The notes beneath the pieces are model-generated. The model did not search any database and had not been told where the DNA came from. It worked only from the letters and a program-made list of their open reading frames with translations. Positions 33,734-47,900 of a DNA stretch of 64,000 nt are shown here, piece after piece (the first letter of the stretch is position 1; each line of letters opens with the position of its first letter). The translations under genes and the position numbers were made by a program. The DNA is from Chromera velia (lineage: Eukaryota > Sar > Chromeraceae). The stretch covers positions 69,269-133,268 of the forward strand of contig JAHBMJ010000299.1 of NCBI GenBank assembly GCA_018398765.1, in the 5' to 3' direction.

Positions 33734-36700
33734 TTTGACAGAGTAAGGTAGATCTATCCTAGATCCGCCTAGATCCGCCCCTCATACATGGGACGCAGCA
33801 TGCATAACAAAAACCCCCATCATCATTTTGTCCCCAAGTAATTTCCCCAAGGGAAGAAAATATAATTAGGGTTTTGTCTTACTATGCCGGGTAGTATGCC
33901 CTGTATGTTTTCTTTCTCTCTCTGCCTTCTAAGAGAGGTCTGATGCGTCTATAAGTGTTTTTTATCGAAGCCGTATGTTGGACATTCGATTGAGAATTAA
34001 CATTGGGGCGGGAAGACCTCCCTGACATTACAAGCCACTTAAATTTTATGTCGCTCTTGCGGATGGTTTTTCTCCATGCCGTAGGTGCGTACTATATCTT
34101 GAAACTCTGCACCACAGGCGCGGACAGTGTCTTAAAAGTCCAGGCCACAGTTGACGGATGAACTTAAACGTTTTTCTTTTAAGTGGCTGGTAGTGTCAGA
34201 GAGGTAGGCGGGAAGTCAATCGTCCGGACAGAAATCTTAATCCTGATCTTTTTTTTTTCGCCCTATCGTTGAAGTCACAAGTGATAAGTCATATTAAAAT
34301 ACATTAAAAGCAATTAAAAGGAATTAAAAGTGATCGATGAGTAGGTTTGTTCCTAGATTCAAAACTGACTGGAAGATGCAAAACTTTTTGATAAAGTAGA
34401 CTAAATATCCGCCCCTCATATATAGAGACGTACCATATATATAATTAACAAAATATTTAGCAAACTATAATAAACCTTTTAATCGATATTTCATCTCTAT
34501 ACCGTCTCTAAGTATGCATACAGTCACTGCCAGTCAGATGATCGACTGCATGCAATATCATTGAAAAAAAAAAAGTGATTTAAATTTGATTGTCAATCAA
34601 AATTAATTATCCCCAATCTGTGGTAATTTCAAACCAACTTGAAGTATACCTTTCTGATACTTTCTGAGTCAGGACCCTAGTCAGGGCCACTGTTAGGTGT
34701 AGTCAGGAATATAAAAAAACAAGTACAATAGATCGTAATCATCAAACTGACCTTAGCTGTAACTGATGAATACAAATAAGCTAAACAGAAGCCTCTGGAT
34801 GTTGTACACCTTTTTTAGCCAGTGCACCTTAGAGGCAGTGGGCACCGTGACCCGGAGCATAAATCCCTAGATAAATCCTATCTAACCCATCCTATCCTAA
34901 TACCAGGAAAGCTTAGCGGCCCTAGCTTGAAACCAATCAATCAATCAATCAAAAAATATATATAATAGTACATATTAGCTGATGACAGCTATTATAATGC
35001 AAAAAAATGGAAAGAGTGCAAAAAGACTTGAATTGATGTACACAGATAAAACCTAATCTACATGGATAAGATTTGTCTCATCGATTTCACAATTATTTTT
35101 CAGATTGTAATATCTGTCATCGGAGGCAAGATAAAGATCTGGTCGTGCGCAGTCAAAACTGCGTCGGGGACCGGGGCGGTGTACACGTACGGCAGGCGGT
35201 CAGAGACGGTAGCACTGCATTCAGGCCGTTCCAAGTGCAACAGATTCACAACGGGCCGTGCAAATGCAGACACAATTCATGTACACGCCCAGACGCACAG
35301 GCACACACGAATCCGGAAAGAAGATGGCCATGCATGGGGAGGGCTCGACAATCATCCGCCAAGAAAATAAGAAAGATCCGATGATGGAAAGCAGACTTAA
35401 AGAACACACGGGAAAAGACTCAGAGAGAGGCGCAAACGTAATGGGGGGCGATAGGAGGGATGGGTGTGCAGTGCCTTACTCTCGGTAGATTCCCATGGGA
35501 ACAAGTCCACGCGCAACGAGGGTGTAGAACAATTGTTTGTAGCTCATTCCAACCTGCGGCAAAGTGTAGAGAGGGGACCATCTTTTCGGGAATTTGTGAG
35601 CCACCGTTTTTCTGTTGACTCATGCAAACTTGCAGAGTTATTCCAGACGCAGAATGACAAGTTTCCGTCATATTTCTGAGGGGAAATGCTGCTCTGTGTT
35701 TTGTTCGAACCAGTGGACTGCAGACTCGCGGGAGTGCACAAAAAAAAATACAAGCAAGGAGGCAGGAAGGAAACAAGGAAACAAATGAACGAAACAAAGA
35801 CATGAACGAGCAATGAATGAATCAATGAACGAAGGAAGGAGGAAAGGGAAGAATTGATCAAATGAAATAAAAGAAAAAAAAAAGACGCAAAGAACGGCAG
35901 AATAGGCACACACATTCAGCGCATTCAGACCATCAAGAAGAGAGCAAAAGGGAGTCACACAAACAGTGTCATCTGTCAAAAAGGATCTCTAGACGTAGAA
36001 ACAATTCTTCATCGTTCGAGATTTGAAGAACGGACTCGACACGGAGCCAACCAAACCACCACCCTTGCACCCGTCTGCCCACCCCCGAAAAGCCCACTTT
36101 GGCACATCACGTTCAGGGAAAGTTATGTACACTTTCTTTTGTTCGTACAGAAACCGACCATGGTCTCTTCGAGGGCCATCAAGACGACTCCCGTCTGCAG
36201 AGTACGTGTAAATGAGAGGTGGTGGGAAGGAGCGGGAAAAGCTGCCAAGAACACACATGGCAGGGCAAAAGAACGAATCAAAGAACCGGTTTGAGAGCGA
36301 GAAAGAACGCCGCTCATACTCACTCCTTTGTCTTCAACTTCTCTCTCCCATCTAGACTGCCTGCCTGTCTGCATGTCTATGCACAGAGAGCCCCTGGATG
36401 CACGCCTGTTCCCTGTCCGCTCTCTCATCTCTCTCGTGCGCTCCCTCTCCTCTCGCTGCCTGACTACCCGAGCGAAAGGGAAGCAGACAAGCAGGCAGTA
36501 CCCACAGAATTGACAAAGGCCGATAAAGAAACAGAGGACGAGCAGGGGGTAAACAGAGGTGCACACACACACACACGCACACAGGGGCGCGCGCGCACAC
36601 AGAGAGAGAGAGAGGGGGAGAGAGAGAGAGATTACTGCAAACGTTGGCCTTTCTCCTCTCCTTTTCAATCAGTGTTTTTGGCTTTCTCTGTCCATCAATC

Positions 36701-37726
36701 TCTTCCTCGGCAGCTGATTCTCTGCTGCCATAACGGCGGCCTGTCAGTATGATCTCACAACATACGCCGAGTGGCTAACGCTCCGCACTTCCTCCCCACC
36801 TTGTGTGCAGAAGGATTAGAACCCAAAAGAGCCTCCACGACGTGAATGCCCACTGCGTAGCTGCACACGGTTCTCGACTGACAGGCAAGCCTGCAGAGGC
36901 ACGCAAAAGAAGAAAGATCCTTCAGCTCTACCAGCTTCTCATTTTCTTTTTAAAAAAAAAAAAAAAACTCTCTTTTCCCATGACTGCGCACCGTCCTTGA
37001 TCGGAGCGCTGACCTACCAGACGGACACACCGGGCTGCACAGAAAGCAACGCTGAAAGGAGAGACAAAGACTACTCAACACAGTCCCAGACAAGCCGTCC
37101 ACGCCTAGCGTAGCCCGCAGTGGGAACACTCAAATTGTGTTTGTTGCAGACGGGGAGAACAACTTCGCACTCCACACCAGACCCAAAATCTAACTTCACA
37201 CCCAAGACCGATCCCACTCATACATCGTCCTCTTGACCTATCGATAGTAAAGAAATCAAGTGCATCACTAACATCTCTGCCCTAACGGATCTACACTCAC
37301 ACACCCATTCTCAGGCAATCACTGTTCCTCTACTTCATTTTCCCACCCTCCACCCCCCTCACCACTCACCCGTAAAGCATGTGGTCAATGAACACTCTGC
37401 CTGCTGCGTATTCAGGACTGCAACAGAAGTCGAACACAGAGAACACGGAGAAAGTGAAACAAAACACAGACAGGCAGATGAACCAACACCGCAGTGCTTT
37501 GAAGGAGAGGACAAGTGCATGCCCGAACTATGCATTCAAAAGTGCATGACCGATTGCCCTCCCCGTCTCTGTCTGCATTGGCAAGGAGCTCTGAGACTGG
37601 TGGTCTTTGTGGCTGGGTCTGTGACAAAGATGGAACAAAAGAAAGACACAGATCAATTATGGGAAAAGAAATAAAGAGAAAGAGCCAGAACAAAAAAAAG
37701 ATGATGAACCTGTCGAGATAATTCAC
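33734..37726. other. Repeat-rich intergenic region
   Basis: AT-rich to about 35060, with a short dispersed repeat at about 33768-33835. From 35060 to 37726 composition is mixed, with purine-rich and CA/GA microsatellite tracts (about 36555-36635). Open frames on both strands here were inspected; none shows a domain or consistent splicing. Any last exon and 3' UTR of the channel-strand gene would lie in the upper part of this interval. Confidence 0.45.
33768..33835. repeat. Short dispersed repeat, copy A
   Basis: Contains GATCCGCCCCTCATACATGG, GACGCAGCATGCAT, then AAAAACCCCCATCATCATTTTG. The same order occurs at 49229-49291 (GATCCGCCTCTCATACATGG, GACGCGGCATGCATG, AAAAACCCCCAATCATCATTT). Confidence 0.65.
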
Positions 37727-39562
37727 GTGAGCTCCCCCCCCCGCATCATCCGGGAACTCCCTCCCCCCCTCCCCCGAACGATTGCGAGCCGCCATGGCCA
37801 TTGCATTTCCTGCAGCGCCCGGAAATTTCCCCCCCGCTCCCCAGGCTCTCAAATTCCCCCGCGTCCTCTGAGAGGGCCACCAAAAGTCGGCATCCAGAAA
37901 TCGGACGTTCTTTGTCTGACGCAACTCTGTCACGATCGTTGCCTGCAGAGAGCCAAGCAGGACAAAGCGAAGGAAAAGACAATTGACTCCTCTCTTTCCC
38001 CCATCCTTCCTCTATCCTCAGCATCCCCCTGTTCAAGCGGAAAGAGTCCACCGATGAATCATGCCACAAGTGTGTCTTTCTTCTGTCTGTGGCCATGAAT
38101 TAACCGAGCCGAAGAAAGGAGAAAGGAGAAAAAACAACACTCGGGACCGACCTGTCCTTCATCCCGTCTGCGTGCAAGCATTGCCCTCAGAGCCTGGTCC
38201 CCGAAGTCCTCTGTTGCCCACTCAGACCCGTGAGCAGTAAACGTCGTCAGGCGAAGCGTCCCACCATCCCCTGCCGCAGCCCCCTCGTCGTCCCCCACTG
38301 ACTGCCGCTGCAGACCCTGCTGACTCCCTCTGATACCCCAAGTCCGAAATGAGTTCGGCTGCCCCACCGAGGGCCGATTCCCCCCTCTTCCTCCGGAAAG
38401 AAAGAACACTCCGTTCCCGTTCGGGCCGATACCCGACGGCCCTCCTCTATCCCCTGTCGGGAGGGAGAGCGCCGTCTGAACGTTGAAATGAGGGGAGTGC
38501 CCTGGCCTGGGGGCCTGGGGCAGCACTGCGAGGCTGACTGTCTGTGGGGGGGAGAGAGAGGCTGGGAAAGGGGGTCCGTGCACGTGCTTGTCGGGGGAGC
38601 CGTTACTCGTCGGAGTGGCTGCTGCCAGGGGTCCGTGCAGAGCCACTCCCGCTCCGCCTCTGCCCCCGGTTGCCTGAAGGTCGGTTCTGCAGGCAGGAAA
38701 GAAAAACAAAGAAATCCATCGACAGACAGGAAGACAGGCAGACCAACCGACCGACAAACCGTGTGTCAGACAGGCAGACAGACAGGCGGGCCGGAAGGCA
38801 AAGCACCGAGATAACGAGAGAGACTGCCAGATAAGAAGAGAAGAAAGGGCCCGCTCAAGAGTAAATAAAAAGAAAGGTACCCTGAATCACAAAGGAAGGA
38901 AGGAAGAAACGGGGGCCAGCAACAGACAGGGGAAAATTCTGCAGCCTGACACAGACATGCGCAGGTTTGAAGACACCGCCGTTCGAATGATCCAAGTAGA
39001 AGAAGGTGGCCTTGGACAGAGAGGGCGGGCGGTCCCCGCCAGGGCACGTGGAGAAATGCGCGCAGTCAAGCAAAAAAGCGAAAAAGAAAGGGGGCCGCCC
39101 GAAATGAGAGGAGAGAGAGAGAGACCTGCCTGGAGGGATAGATCCGTCCGATGGAAGCTCTTTTGACTGCGTTGGCGATGTTCTTCTGGGCACACTCAGA
39201 GGGGCCCTCTCCGCCACGCACACCTGGGCCGGGGCCCATTCCTCTGGTCATCGTTTGTCCCTTGCGGAGCATCTCCTGCTCTTTCTGTTGGCACTGAGCT
39301 GCCATCAGACTGCGGACCTGCACAACAAAGCGCTTGATGACGTTTTTGCATGAGAACCAGAAGCGATTGTTCTATGGGGACTGTTTCGTTTTGAAGGGAG
39401 CAGGAATGCAAAAAAATAGAGAGACGTTCTGATACAGAAAGACGCGGAACTTGCAGGCACCTCCATTCGGGCCAGCGAAGTTCGCTCAGATTTCCTTGAT
39501 CCTTTTACACGAAGCGACACGAGCCATTCTCTTCTGATGCATTGCTTTATTCTTGATACTCT
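37727..39562 (-). CDS. Probable 3' exons of the potassium-channel gene (or a separate downstream gene)
   Basis: Four minus-strand exons join in phase 0 with good acceptors: 39562-39461 (RVSRIKQCIRREWLVSL... ending TSLARME), 39317-39126 (VRSLMAAQCQQKEQEMLRKG...), 38673-38152 (Gly/Pro/Ser-rich, ending RRRDEGQ) and 37942-37727 (ATIVTELRQTKNVRFLDADF, then Gly/Ala-rich). The preceding channel exon ends in phase 0 at 41918, so the set can continue that protein to roughly 1970 residues. No domain is recognised; the sequence is helical then low-complexity. An alternative last exon, 39678-39547 (HRDVDSILICHKIQAMRLQH... with a TAA), is also in phase and would end the channel earlier. The final stop of the longer form was not located. 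Confidence 0.45.
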
Positions 39563-41917
39563 CTGTGAAAGGAATTCTCGAGTCTCTCTCCATCCAACCC
39601 GACCTCCTTCTCGATGAAGTGTTGCAGTCTCATCGCCTGGATTTTATGGCAGATGAGGATCGAGTCAACGTCTCTGTGCTGCAACAGGGAGAGAGGGCAG
39701 AGACAGGATTCACTCTTACCTTTGAAAACAAGAAATGGATTTTTCTGAACGGTTTTCGCCTGTTTTTTTTCTGATACAAATGGAAACGTCGGAAGCGGCA
39801 CTGGGACAGAAGGCTGTGCTCTGTATACCTGAGGCCACCATGTATTGTGAAAGAAATCGCTGAACATGGAGGAGAAAAATAGGCTGAGAAAGGGTAGGCA
39901 CAGACGGATGAAAATTTCGAAGGGGAAATGGCTGTGCTCGCTTGTCGACCCGTCACTCTCCTCCCCCCCACCTCCCACACCCTCTCTTTCTCTTTCTCTG
40001 TGTGCACGTGTTGTACATGTCTACAATCCACCCATGCAACAACACCTGCATGCACCCACCCACCTCTGCAGCCGACGACTCAGGATCTTGACGAGTTGCG
40101 AACACCGCAAAACCGCTGGCGGACAGGACACCAGCCCTGCAGGAAAAGAAAAAAGCATGGGAAGGCAATGAAAGAAAGAAATCTGCCTTCGTGATCAAGT
40201 GGCACCTTGATGAATCGAAGGTGTGCAAGACCAAATTAAGCATCCAAGCGAAAAAGCCAGCCATTTGGGACCGGGCAAGTTCACTCCTTACTTGTATGGG
40301 AGACCGAAAATGAAGAAAGACCGAAAATAAAGGAAATGTTCCGATCCGAGGTGCGACTTTTTCTCTCTTCATTCTTTCATGCCGCTGCTCCCTTCTCTTA
40401 CAGCATCATCTACTGTTTGTTCTCATTCCCATTGCAAGCCTCGAGCTGTCCCTCTGTCTGTTTCTTCCTCCCTCTCACCTTTTCAAGTCCGCATGCCTGA
40501 GCGGTGACCCTCTCAGAAGAGCGGTGAAATTCCTGCAGCAGCCCCAGAGAGGGAGGGAGGCAATTCAGATGGAAGGCGGAGATTGCGAGACGAGGGAAGG
40601 AAGGCGGTATACAGGGTCCGACGAAAGAGTGAGGTGAAACAAACTCCTCGTCTAAAATGCAAAACAGGAGAAAATGGAGTTCCATGAAGTGTCTCGGAGA
40701 CGGAGATGAATAAAGTTTTCCTGGGAAGGGGACACGCTCTTTTTTCTCTCTCGTGATAATTTCTCCATCTTACAATGCACAGGCTACCAGGACAGAGCCA
40801 TTCTGCACACAGAAAAGGAGAGAAGAAGGAGAGGGGTCAACGCGACCTCCCTCGAGTTCATGCAAGCTTCGAGGTCCTCTTGTTTACATCCGATAGACAG
40901 CTCCACTCATTCAATCAACACCTTACCGGTACGGGAGCACCCAAAACATGGAGCTCCAGGGAGGGGGGACCTCTGGAGACAGAATCAGAATGTTCCACCC
41001 TCCGCCAGCCTGCACAGACTGCACACACACACACAAAGAGAGCTAGACGGAGAGAGAGAAGGGGGCTGTGGGGAAAAGCACGAGAAAGAAACAGGATTGA
41101 ACGTAGGAAATCCGAAAAAAAATACAGGTTGTCCAGTGACATGATTGGTACAAGCGGACGTGATATAAACATGGTAGAGACAAAGCCGTTTGCCCCCAAG
41201 AACCTGCACTGCACCAACGCTGCACACTGCCTTTGAAAAAGACTACAGGACTTTCGACTTGAGTCGTGATTGATGTCTTGCACCCCCTAGTTATTAGGAG
41301 AGTCGATGAACGCACCCGACAGGAAGGGAGGGAAAAGAAGCACGTATGAAAGAAAGAACACAAATTTAGCTGATCGATCGAAGGGAAGGGAAGGGAAGGG
41401 CCCACGTGGAGGAAAGCGTGCAGAGTCCGGGGCCAGCCGCACACAAGGAGAAAAGGTCTGTCCCTGTCCTTCCATACAAAGTCACGCGCTTCGTCGACGT
41501 GCATCACCTGCGTGCATGCAGACAACAGACACACAAACCCGCAATCCGTCGTCTAAAGTAAGTACATGGAGGCGAGCTCGAGAGAAGGGATCCAGATGGG
41601 CGGGCAAGTCGAGAGAGATTGCAACACAACGAATTGGGAGAGAGAAACAGGAAACGGGCATACTAGATCTGAGATACGGAAGGGAGAGGAGGGGCGCACA
41701 ACTGCACACGATTGGTCCGGACCCTCTTTTGTTTAACTTGCAGAATGACACGATAAGCAGCGAGAGCGATCAAAGTGCGATTTTACAAATAAATGAGAAT
41801 CAGTGGAAGAGAAAGGACAGGCCGTTGTATCGACAGGAGGCTGGAACAGCCCTGTGTATTCACATCTTCTTACACGCATTTGGTCGCTCATCCTCAAATT
41901 CATCCAAAGCCACTGAC

Positions 41918-44900
41918 CTCCATGAAGGACTTGGACCTATCAAGCGACACTGCCTCGATCGCAGTCGCAACCCCAGTCTGACTCTGCAGGTCTCCAGGCA
42001 GCGCCCTCCTCCCTCTGTCGAAAAAGGAAAAGGGCTGAGGGGACCGACGTTGGTGTTGAGATGACACCACACTCTCTGGTCTTTCTCCTGTCACAAGACC
42101 TCCTGGAGAACCTCCGACTACAGCTACAGCTCTCCCATTTCTCTCTCCTTCCGCCGTCTCTCTGTCCTTCGAAGACAGGGAGTCGAACTGAACGTGCACG
42201 GCTGTCCCAACAGACGGACGTGCCCCCTTCAATGAAGAGCGCCCCCCGCCCGGAGTCCCTGTCGGCATTTCATCAGAAGGCATGGGGGCGAGAGGGGGGG
42301 ATCCAGACGGGCGTCCAAAGGTGAAAGTCGAGAACCTTGCCGCCTCGCTGATTTGAGCATGTGTGGCGACAGACACGGACGGTTCGCGCTCGCCAGGTAC
42401 TGCCCCCCCCCCCCAAGGGGACCCTTCTGAGACCCGAGGGGATACGGGCATGGTGGGTCTCTGTCTGCTCGCGTGGACAGGTCCTGCAAGGGAGTGTGAA
42501 GCTCCGGGAGAGGTGCGGTCACTTTGGTGTAAGGACGACAGGGGTGCTCGCTTGCTGTCCAGATTGGAAGTCACCCCGGACACTTGAAGGGAAGCAGACG
42601 GCAACGCTTGGGTTCGCTGCCGATGGGAAGACTTGCGTAGAAGCCCCGCACGACCTGATGGCTGTGCGAATGAAGAAGGATCGCCGTCAAACGACATTTC
42701 CGGGGCCCCCTCATCCCCCTGTTCCATTGGGGAGGCGAACGCATCAGTCTCTAAGTCCTCCAACCGTGCTACGTCATCTTTCCTTCTGGCTAGTGAAAGC
42801 CTTTCACGACGCCGCACGGCAATTTGACGTGCAATTGCGCGAGAGTACAAATCCTCCGAATCCTTCACTGCACTGCCCCCCCCATCAATGCTAGGATGCC
42901 TTTTCCGTCTCTTTTCCTTTCTTGGCCTAATTCCCTCCTCCCCTGACTCCTCCGACTCCTCCTCCGAATCTTCCGACTCTCCCTCCGGGTCCTCCTCCAA
43001 TCCGCCCATCCCATGATCGCCTCCTCCCGCCACACGCCTTCCGAGAAGCCCTGCACTTGAAGTCACCTGTCTGCTCAGTTTTCGCGCCCGTGTCTCTGCC
43101 CCGCCTGCTCATGTCAGATGATGAAATAGCTTGGTTCATACAGATCATCTATCGCAGACATACACGCACGTTGACAGAGAGAGAAAGTTACGCTCACGAT
43201 TGGGCATACAAGAGCAGACGAAGGAACGGAAAGAGAAAGAGACACTTCTGGCAACGGTCAGTCCCGCAGAAAGAGAATTTGGATTCAAGAGGAAGGAGGG
43301 AAACCAACGAAGCAAAAACTCAAAGAAGGAGACTATTCCGCAGTACAAAATCCACTCACTTCCGAACGCCTCATCCGCAACTCCCTCCTCATCCCCAATA
43401 CTCCAGCTTCGGCCTTTGCCCCCCCCTTTCCCCGCCCCTCCCCCGCTCGTTCCAGAGACCGCCAACTCCTCTCCACCCCTCCTCCCATGCAACTCTTCTC
43501 CACCCTTCGGGATCAGAGGAAGAAGGGCATCGTCTGTCGGGTTGACAGAAACGCGACGACCACCTTCCATCGCCTTTAAGGCCGCCTGCTGCGCCCTTTT
43601 ATGAAAGTGCTCTACGAGTTGAAGATGCAGGTTCGGCAAATTCGGTACCGAGCCTCGCCCAGTCGCCCCCCCCGTGGGATGAGGGGTGAGGCCGTCATTC
43701 GACTCCCCCCCTGCTGCAGACGCGCGGCGTCTACTGGAGCTCCCAGGAACCCCCGAAACGGACGGACCCGAAAGACCCGCCATTACACTCGTCACCGTCC
43801 TCCGGAACGCTGAAGCTAAACCCGCCCCTGTCCCTGTGGGGCTCCTGGCTGGACTCCTTCCGCTCCCACTCGCTAGTCCCCCCGTCGGACTTCTGCCCAA
43901 ACCTATCACTGTTGCGGGGGCGCGGCTCTTCGGTCCTTGGGCGGGAGCGTCGGACTCGGGCCCCGGCTCGCCCTCGTGATTTTCTACGGGGGGGGCGATC
44001 GGCTTCGTCTTTGCTCTCGAAAAAGAACGACTTTTTTGGGCCTTCTCATGCCTTCCTCTCTTCCCCTGTGGCTTCCCTCCCGCGTCGCTCTCTTTCGGGC
44101 CTAAAGATTTTTCTCTCGGGGGCTGTTCAGGTCCTACTGCTGAGGTAGGAGAGGGCCCCGGCATGCTTGCAGATGTGGGACTCCCTCCGATTGGGAGCGG
44201 AGGGCTTGCCGGGGCCGCTGTGGATGTGTTGGCCCCCCCTCTGCCTGTCTGAGGGATGCGCCCCGGGCTATCTGTGCCTGCCCCCCCGCCATCTCTTTCC
44301 TCAACAGAGAAGGAAGAAGACCCCGCTGACTGCCGAGACCCCCTCCTTGCCCCGTCCACCGAGCTCTCTTTGTCAACCTCCAGAATCCATGGAACCTGCA
44401 AACACGCACACACATATAAAGATATACATAAAAACAGTCAGTAAGTCAGTCAGTCAGAATATTGGTAGCAGACCGACAGAAAATCGAAATGGTTTTTCTT
44501 TTTTTGTGTCATACAGATGGCCGACCGACCGACCGACAGACTGGACGGCCGGACGACAGACAAACCGCCAGGCAAGCAGGTAGACAGGCGCACGGGCAAA
44601 CAAGCATGCATGCATGTAGACAAGCATGTAAACATGAAAAAGGGAAGATTTTTGCTCTTGCACCCTTTCATTCCCTGGCAGACCGGGCCATGAAATCCGT
44701 CACTCGCTTGCTTTCTCACCTGAAGGAGCGACGAAATAATCTGCGCATACCGCCTGCCTTCTGCCAAGATCAAACCGCAGTCGCCCCACTTGATGGTCTC
44801 GCCTGCGGGGTTCAGGATCACCTGCATGCACGAATATTCGCATTAAGGAAGGAAGGACGGCAAAATTTAAAAAAGTCAATCTGTTAGCAGTTTTGTGTTT

Positions 44901-47900
44901 GTGGTAAAAACCCTTCGATTTTTTTGCATCTACATTTTCGACTTGCTTACAGGGGCTTTAGCCGCAACCACAGAAACATGAATGAATGCATGGATGAATG
45001 ATTAAGCTTGTGCTCACTCACTCTCTCAAACAGATTAAGGGGGGGGGGGAGATCGCACGTGTCATAGGTTTTGTGAGAAAAAACCAGTAATGACATGCCC
45101 CCCACCCCTATTCATAGGCAGATGCAACTCTTCGCTCTGCCCCCCTCTCCCTTGCCGATGCCCCCACTCACCTTCTCCTCCCTCTGCATGTACTCAGCAG
45201 AGATTGTGCCCCTGGTGGGACTTGTTCCGCCCGATCGAGCAGTCTGTCCTGCGGCGGGAGTGAAGGAGGCTCTCGCCCTTGTTGGGACTTCAATTCCGTT
45301 CCCTACCACGCCACCGCGACTCCCCCCCGTTTCCTCCTCTACCACTCCCCTTCCTTCCTCTAAGTCCTCCAACATCTCCCTTTCCTCTGCCGACCCCGCA
45401 CCTGATGCAGCGAGGGCGGCAGTCACGGCATTTCTCTCCGGCTCCCCAGCGACCTCCTCGACTGGCCGCACGATGCCGAACAGGGTAACGGATAGCACCT
45501 CGTTCAAACCAAGAACAAGCTCCTTGAAAGGTTTTCCTACCAGGACTTCGGGGAACGCAAAACGATAACACTCTATGTGAGTGCCCTGTGCATATTCTTT
45601 GAACCTTTCCTCCTCTTTCCAACCAAGCGAAGCATGTGTGTCGGTCTGTTTCTCTTCCTTCTCCCTCTGTCTCTTGTTGGTCGCTTGCTCCGTTTCTGTG
45701 GGGTTTAGAGGAATCTCTGCCGATCTCAGAAGGTTCGTCACCAGCGTGGAGAGACCCGGGGCATCTGTGCAGCTCTTTGCCAAGAAGCGCATCTTCAATT
45801 CAGTGAAGCAGACAACAGACTCACACCCGAGAGAGAATGCAAGCTCTCTGGCTGAGTCCTGCATCAGCTGGACCACAACCCTCGACATGGGCACAAACTT
45901 CCTCAAGCCGAGACACCGAATGATCGTGTTCCTGTCCTCTTGCACAGGATTGGTGGCTTTAGCGTCTGAAAAGACAAAAACGGCCTGTGCATCAGATGCA
46001 TACACTGAAGATAAATCATCCAACTCTCCAAAATCTCCCGCATCCCCTTTTTTAACTCCCATCCGAATACCGTACAGGTCGTTTGCACTTGCGATGTTCT
46101 CTGCGTACAGATTTGGATCCTGAGGGGTTAGGATGAGGATTTTTTTCGGGATCTTGTCGGAGAATGCAACGAGCTCTGAAAGGAAAACGTCAACCTGCTC
46201 GGGCAGTACAGGACCGATCAGCAACACAAAATTCCCCTTGTCCCAACCACTCGGCATTGTGCCTCTGCTAATAGCAGGTGCGTGTGCAAGATCTACGAGC
46301 AGCTGGAACTGCCCGGGGATCCACAGGAGGATGAAGACGACGAACACGATCGTGAAAACACGGGTGACGTATCTCTTCGGAGACAAATCGCCATACCCGA
46401 TAGTCGAGATCGTGATGATGGCGAAGTAGATGTAGTCAGGCCAGATGCCGTGGTTGGACTCACCGTCATCGATGGAGCCGTCCGTGTTCGACCCCTCGAA
46501 AATGAAAAAAAGGGACGCGTAGATCATCAGTGCAGCGAAGAGCGCAAGAGTGATGGAGATCACCTGAAGTCTTGACGGGTTGATCAAAGGGAAATTTCTT
46601 TGCAGGTTCTTCATCGTGCCGTACAATCTGAGGAATCTAAGAAAACCGAAAATGGTCATGAAGTCCCTCCCCCCCTCGACTGGGTGATCCTTCAGCACGA
46701 GGGACTCGATCAGCCAAATGAAGGGAGGCAGGGTGATATTCTCCAACAGGGCGGTCCCCGAGAAGAGAAGTTTCCGTTTGGGATTCGAAGCCACGACCCT
46801 GATGATGAAATCGCAAGTGATCTGCACTCAGTCAGCATGGGAAGATCAAGGAGAAGAAGAAGAAGGAGAAGGGAAATCGAATCGAATCGAAATCCGGTGC
46901 ACTGACTAGAGACACACATATGTGTTGCGACAGAGGATAGCTGAGAGGGGACAAAAAGACGGTCCCTTTTTTCTTTCTTTGTATCCTTCATTGCTCTGTC
47001 GCAAGACTGGAGTCCAGACGAGAGGAGTCGAGTGAAGGAATGCTGACACCGTGGGGCAAGAAAACGACCGTGGCAGGGTCTCTCTCTGTGTGAATGTAAT
47101 TCCAAAAGATCGATCACCAGTTCTGTCAAGAGGTGCTAGTATGTGACGCGGGGCAGAAAGAGAACCTGAACGTTTCTTTTTTGTGCGTCCCACGGCCTCT
47201 ACAGCACTCAAGAAACGAAGAGAAGCACTTCCAAAACCATGCATCAGTCAGCTCACAACACGGCTGCCTTTTCATTCAACCAATGAATCTATCAGCCATT
47301 GAAGTGATCAAGCGCACAGCCAGTCTTACCCCCCCGTCTTCACCAACCAACGGACAGACCTACCGATGCCAAAAAGACCTTCTCACCAAAGAAGTACCAC
47401 TCCGGTATTTTCTTGAAGCTCCAGGGGATCGGAGCCACTTGATTTTCTCCGGGAGGCGGGCGTCTCCAGTAGGAGGTTCCGATGAGCCACCAGATCCCCC
47501 AAATGAAGTTCCGCAGCAGCCTACTCATCCGAAATCCCCTCCAGTTATGGAAAGCAACAGCTGACCGACTGGCCATTCGCCAAAAGAGTGACCAGCCCAC
47601 AAGACACGAGGTCCATTTACCCTCTTTGGAATATTGGATTTGCACCAATGGGGGTAGTCTCTCCTGTTTTTTCTTCAAGCTCTCTAGGAACCCAGGAATA
47701 CAACAAAAGAACCCCCGAAACCCTTCCCCTAATACGCGGGCATCCTCACCCGCAAGCTGATGATTTTGGCTTCGGAGTAACTCCAAGCACAGAGTCATCA
47801 CGGCGGAACTGAGAATGAGAAAGACGATACCGAAGAAAAAGTCAAGAACCAGAAGGCCTAAATCCTTCCGACATGCGACGTGATCACAGTTGTAGTAGCT

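Noticed and set aside
36740-36830. tRNA-like words (GCCGAGTGGCTAACGC and GGATTAGAACC)
   Set aside because: The A-box-like and B-box-like words are on incompatible strands, and no cloverleaf with a proper anticodon arm can be drawn.
39547-39678. In-phase exon ending HREYQE and a TAA as the definite end of the channel gene
   Set aside because: It competes with an equally good set of phase-0 exons that overlap and extend past it; neither can be chosen without transcripts.
41306-47564. Long plus-strand open frames opposite the channel gene
   Set aside because: They are Pro/Ser/Arg-rich mirror frames of GC-rich channel exons, without domains or splice support.
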